Notes: generated by a model not told the origin, from the letters alone. A DNA stretch of 64,000 nucleotides from Brenneria populi (GCF_036016195.1 NZ_JAYWTM010000001.1:558001-622000); one strand, 5' to 3'. Counted from the first letter of the stretch, positions 1-9,740 are shown. A program made the numbers and translations.

Positions 1-45
1 CGCCGGCAGTATCAGCGCCGCTGGCTGGCGGAGATTTCGCGCTAA
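1..45 (+). CDS. 3' end of a gene, probably nifM (partial)
   Basis: An open frame enters from the left edge and stops at the TAA at 43-45, giving a short basic tail ending in RRWLAEISR. Too little is present to identify the family. In Klebsiella-type nif clusters nifM lies next to nifF and converges on it, which is the arrangement here, so the C-terminus of the parvulin-like NifM (maturation of the Fe protein) is the likeliest identity. This is inference from gene order only. Confidence 0.35.
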   Translation, partial: RRQYQRRWLAEISR

Positions 46-360
46 TCGCGATACGCAAGTAGACGCCGTTATTTGCATCGGGCGGACGATGGTTCGGCAG
101 AGAAATACCTGGATCAATCCGCCCGAAATTTTTCCCCTGCCCGACATAAAATAGCGAAAAATTATATCATCCGATTGTTTATCAAAATGCAGTTCTCCGC
201 GATCGGCCGGTGCAATGGATTCAGTCAGAATGGCTCGACTCGAATAGCCATTTTCGCTAAAAGTTGATACTTCACCCGCGGCCGAAGACCTTCTCTATCG
301 CGATACGGCGAATAGCCCCGCGGCAAACCGCTGCGGGGCTGTATCGATCGGGCGATAAAA
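46..360. other. Intergenic region between convergent nif genes, with a GC-rich hairpin
   Basis: No convincing gene is seen here. The only structure is an inverted repeat, AGCCCCGC (314-321) with GCGGGGCT (333-340), 20 bp beyond the nifF stop. It could act as a bidirectional transcription stop between the converging genes, but neither side has a good T-tract, so factor-independent termination is uncertain. Confidence 0.4.
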
Positions 361-888
361 TCAAAGCGCCGCCTGAAGCGCGCCGACCCAGCGGGTGACT
401 CGCTCCTCCGTCAGATCCTGCTGGTTGTCCTGATCCAACACCAGCCCGACGAAGCGCTCGCCCTCCAGCGCGGCGGATTCCGTGAACGAATAGCCGTCCG
501 TCGGCCAGAAGCCAATCACCGCTGCGCCGGCTTCGCAGACGATGTCGTACAGCTCGCCCAGGGCGTTGACAAAGGCGTCGGGGTAGCTCTCCTGATCGCC
601 CAGGCCGAACAGCGCGACCGTCTTGCCGCTCAGGTCGGCGTTCGCCAGCTCATCGGCGAACTCGGCCCACGACTCGCTCATGCACTCCGCCTCCAGCCCG
701 GGAAGCTGCCCGTCCCCCAACGTCGGCGTGCCGAGAATCAGCGTGTCATAGGCCAGCAGATCCGCTAATGACGCGCGGTTGATATTCACCGGTTCGTCCG
801 CCAGTTCACCCAACTTTTCCTTGATCAGCTTCGCGACCTTGCGGGTTTTACCGGTGTCGGTGCCGAAAAAAATGCCGATAGCGCTCAT
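361..888 (-). CDS. nifF: Nitrogenase-linked flavodoxin NifF
   Basis: This is a 175-residue long-chain flavodoxin. It is an FMN one-electron carrier that donates low-potential electrons to the nitrogenase Fe protein in the cytoplasm. The N-terminus carries the FMN-phosphate loop FGTDTGKTRK (T-x-T-G-x-T, residues 10-15), and the length matches NifF/FldA proteins. A ribosome site (AAGGAG on the minus strand) lies just upstream of the ATG at 888. The gene sits 154 bp downstream of rnfH on the same strand. No -24/-12 promoter is visible in that gap, so it is probably read from the rnf operon. Position next to nifLA favours nifF over a housekeeping fld gene. Confidence 0.93.
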   Translation of the reverse strand: MSAIGIFFGTDTGKTRKVAKLIKEKLGELADEPVNINRASLADLLAYDTLILGTPTLGDGQLPGLEAECMSESWAEFADELANADLSGKTVALFGLGDQESYPDAFVNALGELYDIVCEAGAAVIGFWPTDGYSFTESAALEGERFVGLVLDQDNQQDLTEERVTRWVGALQAAL

Positions 889-1042
889 GGTTTACACTCT
901 CCTTAAAAGGATGCCTGAAAAGGGCGAGACCGATCGTTTAAGCATCAAGATACACGGGCGACCACCGGGAATCTCCCCCTGTGTTTCCCCTAAAAATAGG
1001 CTTAAGTGACCCGCATTCGCCCGAAATGGCGGTTAAATGAAA

Positions 1043-1303
1043 TTACTCATCGTCGTCGTCCGCCCCTTGGGCGGGGCGTTCAATCGGCAGATAGATCTCC
1101 ACCCGGTCGCCTTCGCGCACTTCGCTGTCGGCGGAGCAAAGGCGGCCGTAAATTCCCATGCGATGCCTGTCCGGATCCAGCCAGGGATAGAGCGTGGGCA
1201 GGGGCGAAGCCAGAAACGCCTCTCTGAGCGTGACGGGCGCCGCCATCTCCATCTCAATGCAGCGGCTTTCGCCGCCGCTGGCGTGAGCTATGGTGAACTT
1301 CAT
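1043..1303 (-). CDS. rnfH: RnfH family protein
   Basis: This is a small acidic-tailed protein (86 aa from MKFTIA) of the RnfH/UPF0125 family, which has a ubiquitin-like beta-grasp fold and is often encoded at the end of rnf operons. Its precise role is not established. The ATG at 1303 overlaps the rnfE stop as ATGA, which decides the start; an upstream in-frame ATG at 1321 would lie inside rnfE. The C-terminus ends in a run of four Asp and a Glu. It is the last gene of the rnfABCDGEH block before nifF. Confidence 0.88.
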   Translation of the reverse strand: MKFTIAHASGGESRCIEMEMAAPVTLREAFLASPLPTLYPWLDPDRHRMGIYGRLCSADSEVREGDRVEIYLPIERPAQGADDDDE

Positions 1304-2040
1304 CCCCGGCATCCTCCGCATCCCGCTCCGCAGCCTAATCCCGCCGCGGACTCTTTGTTCAGCGCCTCACGGCCATGGCGCCATACCTTGACCGCGCGGA
1401 TCCCGGCCAGCATAAAGCCCATAACCAGAAAGCCGCCCGGCGGCAGCAGCATCAGCAGGAAACCGCCATAGCCCGGCAGCAGGTGGATTTCCAGAAAACG
1501 AAAATGCGGCCCCAGCAGTTGTTCCGCGCCGCTGAACAGCGTGCCGCCGCCGATGATCTCCCGAATCGCGCCCATGGAGGTCAGCCCCAGCGTAAAGCCC
1601 AAACCCGTCGCCATGCCGTCCAGCGCGGCGGCGAACGGCGGATTGTGCGCGGCAAAGGATTCGGCGCGCCCCAGCAGGGCGCAGTTCGCCACAATCAGCG
1701 GAATAAACAGGCCAAGGATCTTATGCAGGTCGTGCATCCAGGCGTTCATCGACAGATCGAGCAGCGTCACCAGGCTGGAGATGATCAGGATATAGACCGG
1801 GATGCGAATCTGATGCGGGGTGATGCGACGCAGCAGCGACACCAGCAGATTGGCTCCGGCCAGCACCGCCATGGTCATGACGCCCATGCCGAAACCATTG
1901 GTGGCGGTGGTGGTCACCGCCATCAACGGGCACAATCCCAGAATCTGTACGAACGTGACGTTATTGGTCCAGACTCCGCTGACCAGAATGTCCCGATAGT
2001 CGGGGCGCGCCGGCGGCGCGGTCGCGATAATTTCACTCAT
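1300..2040 (-). CDS. rnfE: Rnf electron transport complex subunit RnfE
   Basis: This integral inner-membrane subunit (246 aa) belongs to the RnfA/RnfE/NqrD/NqrE family with about six hydrophobic helices. RnfA and RnfE form the membrane core holding a [2Fe-2S] centre; the signature LGLCPLMAVT near the N-terminus carries the expected Cys. In diazotrophs the complex uses the ion gradient to drive electrons uphill to ferredoxin or flavodoxin for nitrogenase. The gene overlaps rnfG by 8 bp and rnfH by 4 bp. The short soluble C-terminus ends in a Cys-rich tail with C-x3-C-x2-C spacing (C237, C241, C244). Confidence 0.93.
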   Translation of the reverse strand: MSEIIATAPPARPDYRDILVSGVWTNNVTFVQILGLCPLMAVTTTATNGFGMGVMTMAVLAGANLLVSLLRRITPHQIRIPVYILIISSLVTLLDLSMNAWMHDLHKILGLFIPLIVANCALLGRAESFAAHNPPFAAALDGMATGLGFTLGLTSMGAIREIIGGGTLFSGAEQLLGPHFRFLEIHLLPGYGGFLLMLLPPGGFLVMGFMLAGIRAVKVWRHGREALNKESAAGLGCGAGCGGCRG

Positions 2041-2683
2041 TGGCTTTCTCCTGCGTCAGACCGAGCAATTGCGCGCGATGGCGCTGAAACAACAGCAGCG
2101 TTTGGTGAACGCTCTTCACCACCGCGCGCGGGGTAATGGTGGCGCCGGTGAACGCGTCGAACTCTCCGCCGTCCTTTTTAACCCGCCACTGATTGTCCGT
2201 GGTGTTTTGCAGCGATTTGCCGTTAAAACCCAGAATCCAGTCGCCGTGGCTCAGTTCGATTTTGTCGCCCAGTCCTGGCGTTTCCGTATGGGAAACGACG
2301 CGTACGCCGGTCAGATCGCCGTTGGCGCTAATGCCGATCAGCAGGCTGATAACGCCGCTGTAGCCCTTTTCGGCGCCGAACATCACCACGCCGCTCGGCC
2401 GACCTTGCAGCGTGGCGCGGTAAAACCGTACGTCGCGCCCCTCCAGCTGTAGGGTGACTTCGTCGTCGCTCAGGGCGTTATCATGCAAGGCGCCGGGGAA
2501 GACGGCCGCGAGCTGCCGCTGGGTATCTTCCTGATGGCGCAGTTCAATTTCGTTATAGGTCGCCCACCAGACGCCGCCGATCAGCAGGCTGATCAGCAGC
2601 GTAAAGGCGCCGAGCAGTAAACTCAGATTGACCGGATGAGCGCGCGGCGGCCAGCGCAGACCGCCGTCAAAGAGCGAGGTCAT
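2033..2683 (-). CDS. rnfG: Rnf electron transport complex subunit RnfG
   Basis: This 216-aa protein has one N-terminal membrane helix (about residues 20-42) and a periplasmic FMN-binding domain. The ApbE flavinylation motif D-x-x-T-G-A-T is present as DAFTGAT, so FMN should be bound covalently at Thr182. It forms part of the periplasmic electron path of the Rnf complex with RnfD. It starts 1 bp after the rnfD stop and overlaps rnfE, as expected for one tightly coupled operon. Confidence 0.94.
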   Translation of the reverse strand: MTSLFDGGLRWPPRAHPVNLSLLLGAFTLLISLLIGGVWWATYNEIELRHQEDTQRQLAAVFPGALHDNALSDDEVTLQLEGRDVRFYRATLQGRPSGVVMFGAEKGYSGVISLLIGISANGDLTGVRVVSHTETPGLGDKIELSHGDWILGFNGKSLQNTTDNQWRVKKDGGEFDAFTGATITPRAVVKSVHQTLLLFQRHRAQLLGLTQEKANE

Positions 2684-2684
2684 A

Positions 2685-3656
2685 TCATTTCTCCTTTTGC
2701 GTTTGATAGCCGTAGGCGCGCGGACGGGTCCAGCTATCGATCAACGGGGTCAGCGCGTTAACCAGCAACACCGCAAACGCCACCCCTTCGGGATAGTTGC
2801 CAAAACTGCGGATAGCCCAAACCAGCAGCCCGGCCAGCGCGCCGTAATAGAGCCTGCCGCGCGGGCTGCCGGGGCCGGTGACCGGATCGGTGATGATGAA
2901 CGCCGCCCCCAGCATCAGGCCGCCGGTAGTGAGCTGCGCCATCGGCGGCAAAATCGATTGCGGGGCGATAAGCCATTGCAGCATGCCGGGCAGCAGACAG
3001 CCGGCCAGCATGGCCAGCGGCGCGTGCCAGCTAAACACCCGTTGCTGCAATAGCCACAGCCCACCCAGCGCCAGCAGCAGCGTGGAGGTTTCGCCGAAGC
3101 TGCCGTTATGGGTGCCGAGCAGCGCATTCTCCAGGGAGAGCGGCGCCTGGGCATGCTCCCGGAACGCGCCGAGCGGCGTGGCGCCGGTGGCGCCGTCGGC
3201 GCCCAGTGAATAGACCATGCCGTGCCAGAACGCCGTCGGATCCACCCAGTGGGTCATCTGTACCGGAAAGGCGATCAGCAGCACCACGCGCGCCAGCATC
3301 GCGGGGTTGAACAGGTTTTGCCCAAGCCCGCCGTAAATATGTTTCCCCAGCACGATAGCGATCGCCGAACCCAGCGCCCCCAGCCACAGCGGAGCGTGCG
3401 GCGGCAGACTGAGGGTAAACAGCAACGCGGTCAGCAGCGCGCTGCCGTCGAAGACATGGCCGAGCGACGCCGGATTGACGCGCAGGCAGACGGCTTCGCA
3501 CAGCAGCGCGGTAGCCACGCTGACGGTCATCAGCATCAGCGCCGGCGCGCCGAACTGAATAATGCCCAGCAGCACCGCCGGCATCAGCGCCAGATTAACT
3601 TTGGCCATCAGATGCCGCGTACTGAGGCCCTGATGAACGTGGGGTGAGGTCAGCAT
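2685..3656 (-). CDS. rnfD: Rnf electron transport complex subunit RnfD
   Basis: This is a 323-aa polytopic membrane protein of the NqrB/RnfD family. The motif DGATGAT (residues 154-160) matches the ApbE flavinylation consensus, so Thr160 is the predicted covalent FMN site. The family-typical segment FIITDPVTGPGSPRGR lies near residue 255. RnfD carries electrons through the membrane core and is thought to couple them to ion movement. The start overlaps the end of rnfC by 7 bp. Confidence 0.94.
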   Translation of the reverse strand: MLTSPHVHQGLSTRHLMAKVNLALMPAVLLGIIQFGAPALMLMTVSVATALLCEAVCLRVNPASLGHVFDGSALLTALLFTLSLPPHAPLWLGALGSAIAIVLGKHIYGGLGQNLFNPAMLARVVLLIAFPVQMTHWVDPTAFWHGMVYSLGADGATGATPLGAFREHAQAPLSLENALLGTHNGSFGETSTLLLALGGLWLLQQRVFSWHAPLAMLAGCLLPGMLQWLIAPQSILPPMAQLTTGGLMLGAAFIITDPVTGPGSPRGRLYYGALAGLLVWAIRSFGNYPEGVAFAVLLVNALTPLIDSWTRPRAYGYQTQKEK

Positions 3657-5098
3657 GTGGGTTCCTCCATTGGGGCATCGGGGGCGGCGCGCCGGCGTCG
3701 GGCGGGCCGCGCCGCTTTCGCGGCGGCTTTTTCCGCCGCCTCGCGCGCCAGTCGCTCCTGCCGGCGCAGGCTGTTGGCGCTGGCGCGCCGCATTTTCTGT
3801 TCCTGACGGATTTCCAGCCGGAGCTGCTGCTGTCCCCAGTCAAAAAACTGCGTCAGCGGCAGCACGGCCGGGCAAACCCATGAACAGGAACCGCACAGCA
3901 AACAGCTGTTCAGGCCGAGATCGCGGGCGCTATGCAACGCGTCGATTTTCAGCTCGGCCAGCATGGCCAAGGGCGCCAATCCCATCGGACAGGCGTCGAC
4001 GCAGCGGCCGCAGCGCAAACAGGCGCTGGCGTGCGGCTGGGGAATCTCCTCTTCGGTCAGTAGCAGCAGGCCGCTGGTGCCTTTGGTGATGGGGGCATTA
4101 AGATCGGTCGTCGCGCGTCCCATCATCGGGCCGCCGAGGATTATCCGCGCCGGCGCGCTCTTCATGCCGCCGCAGGCGGAGATGATGGCGCTGATGGGCG
4201 TGCCGATCGGCACCAGCAGGTTGCCGGGCCGTTCAATCGCCCGGCCGCTGACGGTGATGACCCGGTGGGTTAGCGGCTGACGAAAGCGAATGGCGTGAAA
4301 AATCGCGATGCAGGTGCCGACATTCTGCACCAGCACGCCCATTTCCGGGGAACGTCGGTTGTGCGGAATTTGCCGACCGGTCACCGCTTCAATAAGCTGT
4401 TTGGCCGATCCCATCGGATAGAGCGAAGGCAGGGCGACGACATCGATATCCGCCTCGTCCTGGCACAAGCGGTCAAGGCGGCGGATCGCCTCGCGCTTGT
4501 TGTCTTCGATGCCGATATAGACATGCCGGGCTTTGGTCAACTGCCGCAGATAACGAATACCGCCGAGCAGAAACTCGGCCTGCTCCTGCATCATGCGCTC
4601 ATCGGCGGTGATATAGGGCTCGCACTCGCCGCCGTTGATGATGAGGTAGTTGATTTCATGGCGCATCGCCAGCCGGATTTTATCCGCCGCCGGAAACATC
4701 GCGCCGCCCATGCCCACAATACCGGCCTGTTCGATTAACGACAGCATCTGCGCTTCCGGGGTGTCCTCGGCGCTTTCCAGCGGCAAGGCTTTCGGGGCGG
4801 ACGGCGACACCTGCAGCTGAATATAGCCGCCTTCGCCGACGGCGATATCGCTGACGACGCCGTTCGCCGGGCTATGCAGCGGCGCGGACAGGCGGCCGAA
4901 CGGCTGCGCCAGTCGCTGGCCATATGTGACATTGTCACCCACGCTCACTTCAGGAATGGCGGGCGCGCCGCTATGCTGGCGCAATGGCAGCGTCAGTTTG
5001 TCCGGCAGAGGCAGCGCGCGGATCGCCAGATCCCGCGTTAGCGATTTGTGGCTGTAAGGACGAATGCCGCCGTGCGGCGTCGTGAGGGCTTTAAGCAT
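3650..5098 (-). CDS. rnfC: Rnf electron transport complex subunit RnfC
   Basis: This is the soluble, membrane-associated subunit (482 aa) that binds NADH and FMN through a complex I 51-kDa-like domain. It carries two [4Fe-4S] clusters, CLRCGRCVDACP (Cys 360/363/366/370) and CLLCGSCSWVCP (Cys 399/402/405/409). The C-terminal 70 residues are basic and Ala-rich, as in other RnfC proteins, though shorter than in E. coli RsxC. The ATG at 5098 overlaps the rnfB stop by 8 bp; the longer open frame upstream only runs through rnfB and is not used. It is the entry point of electrons from NADH. Confidence 0.94.
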   Translation of the reverse strand: MLKALTTPHGGIRPYSHKSLTRDLAIRALPLPDKLTLPLRQHSGAPAIPEVSVGDNVTYGQRLAQPFGRLSAPLHSPANGVVSDIAVGEGGYIQLQVSPSAPKALPLESAEDTPEAQMLSLIEQAGIVGMGGAMFPAADKIRLAMRHEINYLIINGGECEPYITADERMMQEQAEFLLGGIRYLRQLTKARHVYIGIEDNKREAIRRLDRLCQDEADIDVVALPSLYPMGSAKQLIEAVTGRQIPHNRRSPEMGVLVQNVGTCIAIFHAIRFRQPLTHRVITVSGRAIERPGNLLVPIGTPISAIISACGGMKSAPARIILGGPMMGRATTDLNAPITKGTSGLLLLTEEEIPQPHASACLRCGRCVDACPMGLAPLAMLAELKIDALHSARDLGLNSCLLCGSCSWVCPAVLPLTQFFDWGQQQLRLEIRQEQKMRRASANSLRRQERLAREAAEKAAAKAARPARRRRAAPDAPMEEPTC

Positions 5099-5633
5099 AA
5101 TGAGGCTCCTGCCGTAGCGGTAGGCCCGGCTTGGCGATGGCGGGGGTAAGATGGGGATCGGCGTAAAGCTGAATGCAGCCGTTCGGACAGGCGGACACGC
5201 ACGAACCGCATCCGGTGCACTCTTCGCTGAGTACGCCATGCAGCTGACGGGTCGCCCCGACGATCGCGTCAAAGGCGCACTGTTTTAGGCAACGCCCGCA
5301 GCCGTCGCAGTCGGACGCGGCAATCAGCGCCACCATCGGCCCCTGAACGCTGTTTTCATCCAGGCTGACGCCCATCAACGCGGCGATGCGCTGCGCGACC
5401 GCCTGTCCGCCCGGCGAACAGATGGTGACTGCCGCCTCGCCGCTCGCCATGGCCGCCGCCGCCTGACGGCAGCCGGGATAGCCGCATTGGCCGCACTGGC
5501 CGTTCGGCAATAGCGCGGCAATATCATCAACCAGCGGATCGCTGTCTATTTTCAGGTAGATCGCGGCATAACCCAGCAGCGCGCCAATGACCGCGGAGAC
5601 CAAGGGAACGGCGAGTAAGGTCAGTATCAGCAT
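5091..5633 (-). CDS. rnfB: Rnf electron transport complex subunit RnfB
   Basis: This is a 180-aa iron-sulfur subunit with an N-terminal membrane anchor (about residues 1-27). A first Fe-S motif has Cys 47/50/55 and 72 (GQCGQCGYPGC). Two ferredoxin-type [4Fe-4S] motifs follow (Cys 109/112/115/119 and 139/142/145/149). RnfB is the likely exit site of electrons to ferredoxin or flavodoxin, here plausibly NifF. It lies between rnfA and rnfC in the canonical order, 9 bp after the rnfA stop. Confidence 0.95.
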   Translation of the reverse strand: MLILTLLAVPLVSAVIGALLGYAAIYLKIDSDPLVDDIAALLPNGQCGQCGYPGCRQAAAAMASGEAAVTICSPGGQAVAQRIAALMGVSLDENSVQGPMVALIAASDCDGCGRCLKQCAFDAIVGATRQLHGVLSEECTGCGSCVSACPNGCIQLYADPHLTPAIAKPGLPLRQEPHYA

Positions 5634-5642
5634 CTCCGCCCC

Positions 5643-6221
5643 CTATGACGACAAACCGGCAAAGCCGGTGAAGGCCAGCGCCAGAATGCCGGCGGTGATA
5701 AAGTTGAGCGGAGCGCCCTTAAACAGCAGCGGGGGCAGCGCGGCGGCCTGTCGCTCGCGCAAACCGGCGAAAACGATCATCACCAGCGAATAGCCCAGAG
5801 AGGCGCTGAAGCCGAACAGCACGCTATGGGTGAAGCTAAGATGATCCTGCAGAACCAGCAGCGCCACGCCGAGCACGGCGCAGTTGGTGGTAATCAGCGG
5901 CAGAAAGATGCCCAGCGTGCGATAGAGCGTCGGGCTGTATTTCGCTATCACCATTTCGATCAGCTGCACCAGCGAGGCAATCACCAGAATGACCGACAGC
6001 AGGCGCAGGTAGCCGAGGTCGAGCGGCATCAGGATCCAGGTTTCAATCACCCAACCCAGCGCGGCCGACAGGGTAATCACCACGGTGGTCGCCATCGACA
6101 TACCGATGGCGGCTTTGACCTGATTGGTGACGCCCATAAAGGAACATAGCCCCAGAAAGCGCGCCAGTACGACATTGTTGACCAGAATATTGGTCAGCAT
6201 GATTAACAGTATCTCTTTCAT
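5643..6221 (-). CDS. rnfA: Rnf electron transport complex subunit RnfA
   Basis: This 192-aa, six-helix inner-membrane protein is close in sequence to RnfA/RsxA, with the signature VLARFLGLCSFMGVT near the N-terminus that holds the core Cys. It is the first gene of the operon. On the minus strand the ATG is preceded by a G-rich ribosome site (GGGGGG) and, about 36 bp further up, by a sigma-54 type -24/-12 element, which marks the operon as nif-regulated rather than the housekeeping rsx operon. Confidence 0.95.
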   Translation of the reverse strand: MKEILLIMLTNILVNNVVLARFLGLCSFMGVTNQVKAAIGMSMATTVVITLSAALGWVIETWILMPLDLGYLRLLSVILVIASLVQLIEMVIAKYSPTLYRTLGIFLPLITTNCAVLGVALLVLQDHLSFTHSVLFGFSASLGYSLVMIVFAGLRERQAAALPPLLFKGAPLNFITAGILALAFTGFAGLSS

Positions 6222-6256
6222 TTATCCCCCCGAGATCGCGATTGCCGGAGGGATAT

Positions 6257-6272
6257 TGCGAAAGCCGTGCCA
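6257..6272 (-). promoter_or_regulatory. Sigma-54 promoter of the rnf operon
   Basis: Read on the minus strand the element is TGGCACGGCTTTCGCA. It matches the -24 box TGGCACG exactly and has the invariant GC of the -12 box at the correct 10-bp spacing (TCGCA for TTGCA). The predicted start site is near 6246, leaving a leader of about 25 nt to the rnfA ATG. This fits NifA-dependent expression. Confidence 0.82.
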
Positions 6273-6350
6273 GTTTATCCGGCTCAATAAATGTTCAATT
6301 AGAGTGCAGAGATCTGCGCCAAAAATGCGCAAACCGATAAGTATTCATAA

Positions 6351-6366
6351 TGTGATTAGGCTCACG
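6351..6366. promoter_or_regulatory. Palindrome with CRP-type spacing between rnfA and nifL
   Basis: TGTGATTAGGCTCACG has TGTGA and TCACG half-sites with the 6-bp spacer used by CRP. It is also one base off the NifA upstream sequence TGT-N10-ACA (here ACG). It lies about 90 bp upstream of the rnfA -24/-12 element and about 95 bp upstream of the nifL element, a usual distance for an activator of either promoter. Which protein binds is inference. Confidence 0.45.
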
Positions 6367-6438
6367 GCGAAGGCGAAAAGCGCTAAACAGAGCCAAAACC
6401 CCCACTGAGATCAAGGTTTAGGAGGTTTTCCATCCATA

Positions 6439-6454
6439 AGGAACGATTCTTGCA
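6439..6454 (+). promoter_or_regulatory. Sigma-54 promoter of nifLA
   Basis: AGGAACGATTCTTGCA has GG and GC at the required 10-bp spacing, a perfect TTGCA -12 box and a weak -24 box, followed by a T-run. A weak -24 box is also typical of the Klebsiella nifLA promoter, which is activated by NtrC under nitrogen limitation. The predicted start is near 6466, giving a leader of about 90 nt. No convincing NtrC site pair was found. Confidence 0.7.
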
Positions 6455-6500
6455 ATTTTTCTGCGGTTATTTCGCGTCGTACGCCGGCTGTCTTGCAATC

Positions 6501-6513
6501 TGACAATTTGTCA
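6501..6513. repeat. Inverted repeat in the nifLA leader
   Basis: TGACAATTTGTCA consists of perfect 6-bp arms around one central base. It sits inside the predicted nifLA leader, downstream of the -24/-12 promoter and about 40 bp upstream of the nifL start. It may be an operator or part of a leader structure; nothing in the sequence names the binding protein. Confidence 0.4.
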
Positions 6514-6554
6514 CGAAGCCGACAGCGTTCGTAATGCAAACCGGAGGGGCCCGG

Positions 6555-8039
6555 ATGAGTTCATCATTAATTTTGGACGATGTGCAGCTGATTACATCGT
6601 CTCTCGGGGGAAAAGGGTTGCATGCCGCCGTCTTTCATACCGTCGTCGAGCAATCCTCCGTCGCTATTTCCATTACCGATCCGCAGGCGAATATTGTTTA
6701 CGTCAACCCGGCCTTCGCGCAGCTGAGCGGCTATACGCGGCAGACCCTGATTGGCGCCAACCACAACCTGCTTGCCAGCCATCAAACGCCGGAATCGGTA
6801 TACCGCGCCATGTGGGACGCCATCACGGCGGGCGATTCGTGGAACGGCCAGTTGATTAACCGCCGCCGGGATGCGTCGCTTTATCTGGCCGAGGTGACGA
6901 TCTCGCCCATCGTCAACGGCCAGGGAGAGATCGAACACTATCTCGGTATGCATAAAGATATCAGCGAACGCTACGCGCTGGCGCAGCGGGTGCGTAATCA
7001 GATGACGCTGGTTTCCGCGGTGCTGAACAATATACCGGCGGCGGTGGTGGTGGTGGACGGCCAGCAAAAAATCGTTATGGATAACCTGGCCTATAAAACG
7101 CTGAGCGCCGACTGCGCCGGCGAAGAGCCGCTGGCGCTGCTGGATTGCCTAAACCAGCCGGAGCCTTCGGCCATGCTGCCGCTGACCATTCGCGGCGCCC
7201 AGCGCTGGTTTTCGGTCAGCCGCTGGCCGCTGCATGCGGTTAATGAAGAGGCCAGCCTCTATTTTACCGACAGCGCGCCCCCCAGGCAGCTGGTGGTGAT
7301 TGTCGATTGCACCGAACAGCAGCGGCGGATAACGCAGGAGCGGCGCGCCCAGCTCGAACGGCACATTAATCTCAATAAGATGATGGCGGCGATCCGGGAA
7401 ACGCTGGACGCGGCCCTCATCCAGCTCAGTTGCCCGCTGAATATGCTGTCCGCCGCGCTGCGTCTGAACCCGGACGCCGACAGTATCGCGCTGCGTTCGG
7501 CCTGGAGCGAGGGTAAAGAGGCGATAGCGCGCCTGACGGCCTGTCGGCCTTCGATGGATCATGAGCCGCCGGACCGCTGGTCGGTAGGCGGCATGATGAC
7601 GGATCTGTCCGAACTCTATCAGTCCCGTTTAAGCAATATAGGCACGCCGATCTGGTCTTGCGCCGATCCCGATTTAACGCTGCGCGCCCGGCGGATGCTG
7701 GTTCTTACCGCGCTCAGCCTGTGGCTCGACCGCTGTCTGGCGCTGCCCGCCAGAGAGGACAGCGCGGCGGTGATTGAAATCAGCGCCTGCCGGCAGTGCC
7801 ATAGCCTGCTTTTTTCCGTCTGCGACAATCTGCCCACCGCCATGCGGGAGGCGCCGCATCCCATGGCGGAAATTCTGGCGACGGGCCAATGCATGGAGCT
7901 GCGGCTGATGCAAATAATCATGTCTCAGCTGCACGGCACGGTCAGCGTAGAGAATTTGTCATCGGGCGCCACGCGGATGGTGCTTGCTCTGCCGCTTGAC
8001 GATTTATGCCTCACCGACACAGATACCCTGGGAGGATGA
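6555..8039 (+). CDS. nifL: Nitrogen fixation negative regulator NifL
   Basis: This is a 494-aa flavoprotein anti-activator that binds and inhibits NifA in response to oxygen and fixed nitrogen; Klebsiella NifL is nearly the same length. A first PAS domain (about residues 24-138, with NPAFAQLSGYT and a GMHKDISER PAC end) should bind FAD. A second PAS (about 150-265) is followed by a linker with a histidine-kinase-like H region and a degenerate ATP-binding domain (about 375-490). The ATG at 6555 has GGAGG 7 bp upstream; the ATG at 6534 lacks a ribosome site. The gene is coupled to nifA, 4 bp downstream. Confidence 0.96.
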   Translation: MSSSLILDDVQLITSSLGGKGLHAAVFHTVVEQSSVAISITDPQANIVYVNPAFAQLSGYTRQTLIGANHNLLASHQTPESVYRAMWDAITAGDSWNGQLINRRRDASLYLAEVTISPIVNGQGEIEHYLGMHKDISERYALAQRVRNQMTLVSAVLNNIPAAVVVVDGQQKIVMDNLAYKTLSADCAGEEPLALLDCLNQPEPSAMLPLTIRGAQRWFSVSRWPLHAVNEEASLYFTDSAPPRQLVVIVDCTEQQRRITQERRAQLERHINLNKMMAAIRETLDAALIQLSCPLNMLSAALRLNPDADSIALRSAWSEGKEAIARLTACRPSMDHEPPDRWSVGGMMTDLSELYQSRLSNIGTPIWSCADPDLTLRARRMLVLTALSLWLDRCLALPAREDSAAVIEISACRQCHSLLFSVCDNLPTAMREAPHPMAEILATGQCMELRLMQIIMSQLHGTVSVENLSSGATRMVLALPLDDLCLTDTDTLGG

Positions 8040-8043
8040 AAAA

Positions 8044-9630
<1,587 letters not shown>

Positions 9631-9740
9631 CGCCGTCCCGGCGCCGCATCATCTTTTACGCCGGGCGGCGGCAACCCCCGCCGACCTCCATGCGCGTGGT
9701 CTCGCAGCGAAACAGGCCGTGCAGGCCGGCGCGCCGCGCG

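Noticed and set aside
73..267. A 64-codon plus-strand frame after the first gene tail
   Set aside because: It has no ribosome site and no family features; it looks like random open frame.
889..1042. A separate nifF promoter
   Set aside because: Neither a -24/-12 element nor a NifA site could be read on the minus strand in the gap upstream of nifF.
6300..6340. NtrC binding sites upstream of nifLA
   Set aside because: GTGCAGAGATCTGCGCC has loosely similar half-sites, but does not fit the TGCACY-N5-GGTGCA pattern well enough to call.
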